37,685 nt of DNA from Acetobacteraceae bacterium (GTDB lineage: Bacteria; Pseudomonadota; Alphaproteobacteria; Acetobacterales; Acetobacteraceae): NCBI GenBank assembly GCA_027353465.1, contig DAIEHR010000346.1, forward strand, positions 1 to 37,685, in the 5' to 3' direction. Shown piece by piece: positions 32,990-37,685 of the stretch. Numbering within the stretch: the first letter of the stretch is position 1; each line of letters starts with the position of its first letter. The notes below the pieces were generated by a model that saw nothing but the letters and a program-made list of their open reading frames with translations, did not search any database and was not told the origin of the DNA. Both the position numbers and the translations under genes were made by a program.

Positions 32990-33825
32990 TCGCGCAACAA
33001 CTCGTTGATGGAGGTTTTTGCCCGGGTCTGCGCATCGACCACCTTCACGATAACGGCGCAGTACAGCGACGGACCCGGCGACCCATCGGGCAACGGCTTA
33101 CCTGGCAAGGAACCCGGCACAACCACCGAGTAGGCCGGCACCCGGCCCATGAAAATCTCACCCGTGGCCCGATCGATAATCTTGGTGGACGCGCCGATAA
33201 ATACGCCCATCGACAACACCGCACCGCGCTCCACCACCACGCCCTCCGCGACCTCGGACCGGGCGCCAACAAAGCAATCGTCCTCGATGATGACCGGGTT
33301 GGCCTGCAAGGGTTCCAGCACCCCGCCGATACCCACGCCGCCGGACAAATGGCAGTTCTCCCCGATCTGCGCGCAGCTTCCGACGGTGGCCCAGGTATCG
33401 ACCATTGTGTTGCGCCCGACCCGGGCGCCGACATTGACAAAACTGGGCATCAAAACAGCGCCCGGCGCGATGAACGCGGACTTGCGAACAACAGCGCCCG
33501 GTACCGCGCGGAAACCGGCTTCCTTGAAGCGGTTCTCACCCCAGCCGGTGAACTTCATCGGCACCTTGTCCCAGACCGGCGCCCCGCCGGGGCCTTCCAT
33601 CGGCACCGAATCCGTCAGCCGGAACGACAGCAGCACCGCCTTCTTCAGCCACTGGTTCACGTGCCAGCCGGATTCGCCCTTCTCCGCAACCCGCACCTCG
33701 CCCGTATCAAGCGCTTCCAACGCCGCCTCGACAGCGTCCCGCGCCTCACCCTTGGTGGCGGAAGACAGGGTTTCCCGACGTTCCCAAAGGGTTTCGATCG
33801 GCTGTTGCAGCGTGTGTTGAGACAT
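32986..33825 (-). CDS. dapD: Tetrahydrodipicolinate N-succinyltransferase
   Basis: 279 aa from ATG 33825 ([19 protein letters not shown]); a frame to 33873 is not needed. Left-handed beta-helix hexapeptide transferase that succinylates tetrahydrodipicolinate in DAP synthesis. The repeats are clear from about residue 120 ([80 protein letters not shown]). An N-terminal helical domain precedes them. First gene of the dapD-dapE-membrane protein pair operon; divergent from the FtsB-like gene. Confidence 0.97.
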   Translation of the reverse strand: MSQHTLQQPIETLWERRETLSSATKGEARDAVEAALEALDTGEVRVAEKGESGWHVNQWLKKAVLLSFRLTDSVPMEGPGGAPVWDKVPMKFTGWGENRFKEAGFRAVPGAVVRKSAFIAPGAVLMPSFVNVGARVGRNTMVDTWATVGSCAQIGENCHLSGGVGIGGVLEPLQANPVIIEDDCFVGARSEVAEGVVVERGAVLSMGVFIGASTKIIDRATGEIFMGRVPAYSVVVPGSLPGKPLPDGSPGPSLYCAVIVKVVDAQTRAKTSINELLRD

Positions 33826-33988
33826 CGTGAGGCCGTTTCCTGGATTGAATCGGCCGGACGATGCGTTCGGCACCGTTTTCTGTCAACGCGAGATCGAACG
33901 GCCCATGCCGCGCGGCAGACCGAAAGTGCGGCGAAGCGGCGCATCGGCCAGAGAAATCACGAAATTCAGCGTCTAAGAGGGTTTTTCG

Positions 33989-34017
33989 TTCACGAGACAC
34001 GGTGGCTGCGCTAGAAT
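33989..34017 (+). promoter_or_regulatory. Candidate sigma-70 promoter for the FtsB-like gene
   Basis: TTCACG (33989-33994) and TAGAAT (34012-34017) form a -35/-10 pair with 17-nt spacing, 5/6 match at -10. The expected start is near 34024, 20 nt before the ATG at 34044, with CTGGAG at 34032-34037 as ribosome-binding site. The rest of the 218-nt divergent gap shows no gene. Confidence 0.5.
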
Positions 34018-34043
34018 TCCACCCGAGAGTTCTGGAGCATGCG

Positions 34044-34373
34044 ATGTCATTTGGCCGAGAAGTTAAGCGACACGCCCGGATCATGATCGCTCCGGCGGTA
34101 TTTTTGTCGATTACCGCCTTTTTTGGCTGGAATGCCACTCAGGGTGACCGTGGTCTGGTTGCCTTTGCGCAGCGCCAGGAACTGCTGAAGCAGGTCCAAG
34201 CCGATCAGGCCGCCGCCAGGGCCGAAAAGGAAGCCTGGGAAACCCGCGTTATAGGGCTTCGGGCTAGCAGGCTAGACCCTGACACCCTGGATGAACGCGC
34301 CCGAGCGATGTTGAACCTCGCCGACCCAAACGACGTCATTGTTAAGCTGGGTTCTCAGGACAAGCTGTTTTAG
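34044..34373 (+). CDS. FtsB/DivIC-like septum formation initiator
   Basis: 109 aa. Start ATG 34044 with CTGGAG six nt upstream. One transmembrane helix (IMIAPAVFLSITAFFGWNAT, about residues 13-32) is followed by a coiled-coil region (QRQELLKQVQADQAAARAEK, then WETRVIGLRASRLDPDTLDE) and a RAMLNLADPNDVIVKL ending, the FtsB pattern ('L...id.d.leE.aR..L.l..p.e.v'). FtsB bridges FtsL and FtsQ in the divisome. In many alphaproteobacteria this gene is placed near enolase or pdh genes; here it stands alone and divergent from dapD. Confidence 0.85.
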   Translation: MSFGREVKRHARIMIAPAVFLSITAFFGWNATQGDRGLVAFAQRQELLKQVQADQAAARAEKEAWETRVIGLRASRLDPDTLDERARAMLNLADPNDVIVKLGSQDKLF

Positions 34374-34377
34374 CGCG

Positions 34378-34408
34378 CGCTTTGGCCCGGGCGAACCGGG
34401 CCAAAGCG
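34378..34408. terminator. Strong hairpin between convergent genes
   Basis: CGCTTTGGCCCGG (34378-34390) and CCGGGCCAAAGCG (34396-34408) make a perfect 13-bp stem with a GCGAA loop, in the 43-nt gap between the FtsB-like gene and the stress protein. No long T-run follows either strand; it likely terminates both transcripts. Confidence 0.7.
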
Positions 34409-34416
34409 GCAGCCTA

Positions 34417-35283
34417 TCAGCGATTCATCATCACCGGCAGCGTTGAATGCTCCAGCACATGCCTGGTAACGCCCCCCAGGATCAACTGCCGCAGCCTGGA
34501 ATGCGAGTAAGCTCCCATCGACAGCATATCGCAGCCGAAATTCGCCGCGGCGTCCAGCAGTCCGGCCCCGACCGAACCACCAACCGATTTGAACGTGACA
34601 ATCTCCGCCCGCACAGCGTGAAGTGCCAGGTAGGACGCCAGATCCGGGGCACCGGGTCCGCGCCGCTGATACCCGTCGGCTGACAAAATGGCCACACCCT
34701 CGGCCCGTTGCATCCATGGCATCGCCGCCAGCACCGACGACGCCGACTCCGCCGTCCCATTCCAGGCGAGGCAAACCCGCGTGCCGATCGCGGCCGGCGT
34801 CACCTGCGGAGAGATCAGCACCGGCCGCCCCGAATCGAACAGCACCGCATGCAACGCGTCCGACGACGACACATCCTCGCCGGCGTCCGGATGCGGAACC
34901 ACGGTCAGATCCGCCAACCGCGCCTGCTGGGCGACAATATCTTCCTCGCGCCCGGTGACCGAAGCGAAGCTGGCCGTCGCGTGATCCGACCCGGGATGCG
35001 CCTCCTGCACCGCGACGTCATGCCGAGCGACAAACCGCTCGAACATCGAGCGAACGGCGTGGGCGCGGTCGTTGCTCTCTTTCTCGGTGGCAGACATCAT
35101 CTCCTCGATCATCGCACCGGACAGGCCTTCTCCAGCCAGCGGGGCGACATCGCGGCTATCCACCCGGACGTGCAATGCCGTTACATGAGCATTCCACCGC
35201 CGCGCGATCGTCAGCGCGGTCGCAAGCGCGGCTTCACCCGCCGCGGTGCCGGTCAGGGGCAGCAATATCTTGCGTATAGCCAT
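34417..35283 (-). CDS. Universal stress protein, two UspA domains
   Basis: 288 aa from ATG 35283, with GGAGGAGC seven nt upstream (an upstream frame to 35409 is rejected). Two UspA-like halves: the first begins IRKILLPLTGTAAGEAALAT; the second, about residues 150-288, ends CDMLSMGAYSHSRLRQLILG followed by GVTRHVLEHSTLPVMM, the ATP-binding G-x2-G-x9-G-S/T pattern of ATP-binding UspA proteins (here G-A-Y-S-H-S...G-G-V-T). The N-terminal half lacks a matching loop, so likely only the second half binds nucleotide. General stress protection role inferred from family. Confidence 0.9.
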   Translation of the reverse strand: MAIRKILLPLTGTAAGEAALATALTIARRWNAHVTALHVRVDSRDVAPLAGEGLSGAMIEEMMSATEKESNDRAHAVRSMFERFVARHDVAVQEAHPGSDHATASFASVTGREEDIVAQQARLADLTVVPHPDAGEDVSSSDALHAVLFDSGRPVLISPQVTPAAIGTRVCLAWNGTAESASSVLAAMPWMQRAEGVAILSADGYQRRGPGAPDLASYLALHAVRAEIVTFKSVGGSVGAGLLDAAANFGCDMLSMGAYSHSRLRQLILGGVTRHVLEHSTLPVMMNR

Positions 35284-35363
35284 TGTCAGCTCCTCCAAAC
35301 GGGTTGCGCATAGAGCAATGCAGGTTTGCGTTGTCGTTGCAAGCGGTGTCCGCGACAGCCGAC

Positions 35364-35960
35364 CTACGGAAAGAGTTTGCTCTGCTCCCAGGTGCCCGCC
35401 GCGGAGCAACGGTACACTGTCCGATCATGCAACCGATACGGCATGTCCTGCCAGAACTCGAACGATTCCGGCAGAACCCGGTAGCCGGACCAATGGCTTG
35501 GCCGGGGAATATCGTCCGGAAAACGAGCCTCCATTTCCGCCAGGCGCTCTTGGAGAATTGTTCGCTGTGCCAACGGTCTGGACTGCTTGGACGCCCAGGC
35601 GCCTAGCCGGGAAATGCGCGGGCGCGAGGCGTAATAGGCATCCGCCTCCGCGTCCGTCACATGTTCGACGACGCCTTCGATTCTGATCTGTCGCCTAAGG
35701 GACTTCCAATGGAACAGCAGCGCGACGTGCGCATTAACCGCCAGTTCCCCGCCCTTGCGGCTTTCCTTGTTGGTATAAAACACGAACCCGCGCTCATCGA
35801 CGCCCTTCAGCAGGATCGCCCGCAGCGATGGCCGTCCGTCCGGCGTTGCTGTCGCAACGACCATCGCGTTCGGGTCGTTCGGTTCGGCCGCTTCCGCCTC
35901 CGCCATCCAGACCTTGAACTGGTCGAACGGGGAATTCGCGAGGGGCTCGCCTGCGGGCAT
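35364..35960 (-). CDS. pdxH: Pyridoxamine 5'-phosphate oxidase
   Basis: 198 aa FMN enzyme making pyridoxal 5'-phosphate. Visible conserved stretches: NAMVVATATPDGRPSLRAIL followed by LKGVDERGFVFYTNKESRKG (FMN-binding core), LLFHWKSLRRQIRIEGVVEH, SRPRISRLGAWASKQSRPLA, and FWQDMPYRLHDR with the R-L-H-x-R substrate motif. The typical C-terminal W-x-x-x-R-L-x-P is W-E-Q-S-K-L-F-P here, with Lys replacing Arg. It lies 80 nt downstream of usp start on the same strand. Confidence 0.95.
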   Translation of the reverse strand: MPAGEPLANSPFDQFKVWMAEAEAAEPNDPNAMVVATATPDGRPSLRAILLKGVDERGFVFYTNKESRKGGELAVNAHVALLFHWKSLRRQIRIEGVVEHVTDAEADAYYASRPRISRLGAWASKQSRPLAQRTILQERLAEMEARFPDDIPRPSHWSGYRVLPESFEFWQDMPYRLHDRTVYRCSAAGTWEQSKLFP

Positions 35961-36132
35961 GAGAACAATCCTTCAAATCAGGGCTCTGACAGGGCCGATA
36001 ACAACACTTTCCCCACATCCGGCAAGCAGGCATCGCGGCCAGATCAGCTATGCACGGCTTTCGCTGCCCCTTGCGGGTTGCCAGGGTCCGGGCAAACACA
36101 ATAAGCAGGTCAGCCTGTTCGCGGAGATCGCC

Positions 36133-37299
36133 ATGAAAGACCAGTTACGCGCCGACCCCCATGCCGAAATCCGCGAGGAAGTCCGCAAGCTGTGCGGCAA
36201 ATTTCCCGGCGAATATTGGCGCAAGCTGGATGAACAACGCGGCTACCCAACCGAATTCGTCCGCGCGCTGACCGAGGGCGGCTACCTTGGCGCCCTGATC
36301 CCCGAGGAATTCGGCGGCGCGGGCCTGCCGCTGTCCGCCGCCGCCGCGATCCTGGAAACCGTCCAGGCCGAGGGCTGTAACGGCGCGGCTTGCCACGCCC
36401 AAATGTATATCATGGGCACGATCCTGCGGCACGGCACCGACGCTCAGAAGAAGACCTACCTGCCGAAGATCGCAACCGGCGAACTGCGCCTGCAGGCGTT
36501 CGGAGTCACCGAACCAACCAGCGGCACCGACACAACATCGCTGCGCACCTTCGCCCGCAAGGAAGGCGACAAATACATCGTCAACGGCCAAAAAGTCTGG
36601 ACCAGCCGCGCCGAACACTCCGACCTGATGCTTCTCCTCGCTCGGACCACTCCGAAAGACCAGACCGTCAAGAAAACCGAGGGACTCTCGACCTTCATCG
36701 TCGATATGCGCGCCGCACTGGGCAACGGGCTGACCATCCGGCCGATCCGCACCATGATGAACCACAATTCGACCGAGGTGTTCTTCGACAACATGGAGAT
36801 CCCGGCCGAGAATCTGGTCGGCATCGAAGGCCGCGGCTTCCGCTACATCCTGGACGGCATGAACGCGGAACGCCTGCTGATCGCCGCGGAGTGCATCGGC
36901 GACGCCAAATGGTTCCTCAACAGAGCCAGCGACTACGCGCGCGAACGCCACGTCTTCGGACGCCCCATCGGCCAGAACCAGGGCATCCAGTTTCCGCTCG
37001 CCCGCGCCTACGCACAGATGCGCGCCGCCGAACTGATGGTCCAGGCCGGGTGTGACAAGTTCGAGGCCGGGGAAACGCCGGGCGAAGAAGCTAACATGGC
37101 GAAGATGCTGGCCGCCGAAGCATCCTGGGCCGCCGGCGAAGCCTGCATTCAGACCCACGGTGGATTTGGCTTCGCCGAGGAATACGACATCGAGCGGAAA
37201 TTCCGCGAAACCCGGCTGTATCAGGTGGCGCCGATCAGCACGAACCTGATCCTGTCGTATATCGCGGAACATGTCTTGGGGCTGCCCCGGAGTTATTAG
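36133..37299 (+). CDS. Acyl-CoA dehydrogenase
   Basis: 388 aa FAD enzyme from ATG 36133 (GGAG at 36122-36125, seven nt upstream); the open frame to 35914 crosses pdxH. Signatures: LQAFGVTEPTSGTDTTSLRT, DKYIVNGQKVWTSRAEHSD (FAD/substrate region) and AWAAGEACIQTHGGFGFAEE near the C-terminus. The usual catalytic Y-E-G-T is Y-Q-V-A at residues 363-366, while Glu246 in LDGMNAERLLIAAECIGDAK sits at the position of the catalytic base in isovaleryl-CoA and long-chain enzymes. The substrate class is thus unlikely to be the medium/short-chain type with a C-terminal Glu. Followed by a candidate hairpin. Confidence 0.93.
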   Translation: MKDQLRADPHAEIREEVRKLCGKFPGEYWRKLDEQRGYPTEFVRALTEGGYLGALIPEEFGGAGLPLSAAAAILETVQAEGCNGAACHAQMYIMGTILRHGTDAQKKTYLPKIATGELRLQAFGVTEPTSGTDTTSLRTFARKEGDKYIVNGQKVWTSRAEHSDLMLLLARTTPKDQTVKKTEGLSTFIVDMRAALGNGLTIRPIRTMMNHNSTEVFFDNMEIPAENLVGIEGRGFRYILDGMNAERLLIAAECIGDAKWFLNRASDYARERHVFGRPIGQNQGIQFPLARAYAQMRAAELMVQAGCDKFEAGETPGEEANMAKMLAAEASWAAGEACIQTHGGFGFAEEYDIERKFRETRLYQVAPISTNLILSYIAEHVLGLPRSY

Positions 37300-37304
37300 G
37301 CTTG

Positions 37305-37341
37305 CCGGTTGGGCCTCTCGCGTTGCGATCGGCCCAAACGG
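37305..37341. terminator. Hairpin after the acyl-CoA dehydrogenase gene
   Basis: TTGGGCC (37309-37315) pairs perfectly with GGCCCAA (37331-37337); CCG (37305-37307) and CGG (37339-37341) extend the stem after one mismatch. No T-run. The 74-nt gap lies between convergent genes, so a terminator is plausible. Confidence 0.4.
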
Positions 37342-37373
37342 CCTGGATGCGGAACCATGCCAACGCCTGTGGC

Positions 37374-37685
37374 CTACCCCCACAATACCGACAGCGGCAC
37401 GGCAAACATTCGATCCCCGAACGGCACGATCTGGTCGTGATCGTACAGCACCATTCCCAGCATAAACCGGTCCCCGCAGGCCTCGGCCAGGCGCCGCATG
37501 CCATGAAAATCCGACCGGGCCACCGTCGAGGCCGCCTTCACCTCAACCCCCACCACCTGCCCCTGACGGTTCTCCATGACGATATCCACCTCGTTCCGCT
37601 CTTTGTCCCGGAAGTAGGAGAATTCTAGCCGCTCATCCTCCCACCCCGCCATTTTCAGCAGTTCAGCCAGCACAAACGTCTCCAG
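37374..37685 (-). CDS. DUF4143-containing ATPase, C-terminal part (runs off the right edge)
   Basis: The coding frame continues to the window edge (LETFVLAELLKMAGWEDERL) and ends at 37374. The visible 103 residues include FSYFRDKERNEVDIVMENRQ followed by VVGVEVKAASTVARSDFHGM and GDRFMLGMVLYDHDQIVPFG, the restriction-endonuclease-like C-terminal domain (E-V-D, V-E-V-K) of the AAA/DUF4143 protein family. The AAA part would be to the right of the window. Family role is unclear; a start codon cannot be assigned. Confidence 0.85.
   Translation of the reverse strand: METFVLAELLKMAGWEDERLEFSYFRDKERNEVDIVMENRQGQVVGVEVKAASTVARSDFHGMRRLAEACGDRFMLGMVLYDHDQIVPFGDRMFAVPLSVLWG

Noticed and set aside
36145-37383. 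Open frame of 412 codons on the minus strand over the acyl-CoA dehydrogenase gene
   Set aside because: It is the antisense of a well-supported dehydrogenase; its translation shows no family pattern, and such long antisense frames are common in high-GC codon use.
1-37685. tRNA, rRNA, insertion-sequence ends, transposase or integrase genes
   Set aside because: Looked for on both strands; no candidate cloverleaf, IS end repeats or recombinase motifs were found. The search was by eye and could miss a small RNA gene.

Overview
The window reads as a chromosomal segment of a moderately GC-rich alphaproteobacterium, most likely Rhodospirillales/Acetobacteraceae. This is inferred from the flagellar gene order, an alphaproteobacterial GTTC-N7-GTTC SOS box at recA, a TTAA-N7-TTAA (CtrA-type) site at the flagellar divergent promoter region, and an Hsp20/DUF1150 pair. 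The species cannot be named from sequence alone.

Region 1 (about 1-19036, all + strand) is the tail module of a contractile-tailed (myovirus, Mu/P2-like) prophage or phage-tail-derived particle, cut by the left window edge. In order it encodes neck/terminator proteins, sheath, tube, a tail-assembly chaperone with a textbook -1 ribosomal frameshift cassette, an atypically short 283-aa protein where the tape measure normally lies, then gpU-like, gpX/LysM, gpD hub, gpV spike, gp25/W wedge, gpJ and gpI baseplate proteins. A long block of receptor-binding proteins follows: a glycine-rich fibre, a small fibre-associated protein, a 1127-aa fibre with 13 tandem repeats, a fibronectin-III fibre, and a 688-aa SGNH (SASA-like) esterase tailspike. 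No integrase, lysis or head gene is visible in the window.

Region 2 (19126-22560) holds a thiamine-diphosphate enzyme of the acetolactate synthase superfamily, converging on a cytidine-deaminase-like gene that overlaps the end of recA.

Region 3 (22561-26911) is a divergent flagellar cluster. On the minus strand it runs flgB-flgC-fliE-fliQ-fliR-flhB, tightly coupled by 1-4 nt overlaps. On the plus strand it runs fliO-like then fliP. Together these supply the type III export gate and the proximal rod.

Region 4 (27032-37685) is housekeeping: mscL; hsp20 and DUF1150; def-fmt-truA (N-terminal protein processing, initiator tRNA formylation, tRNA pseudouridylation); a minus-strand dapD-dapE-membrane protein-membrane protein operon joined by ATGA overlaps; an FtsB/DivIC-like gene; a two-domain universal stress protein; pdxH; an acyl-CoA dehydrogenase; and the C-terminal end of a DUF4143 ATPase at the right edge.

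The points most worth checking are the frameshift cassette, the tail module lacking a normal tape measure, the shared N-terminal D-x-x-x-V-S-Q-x-G motif repeats of two fibres, the esterase tailspike, and the paired membrane proteins locked into the dap operon.
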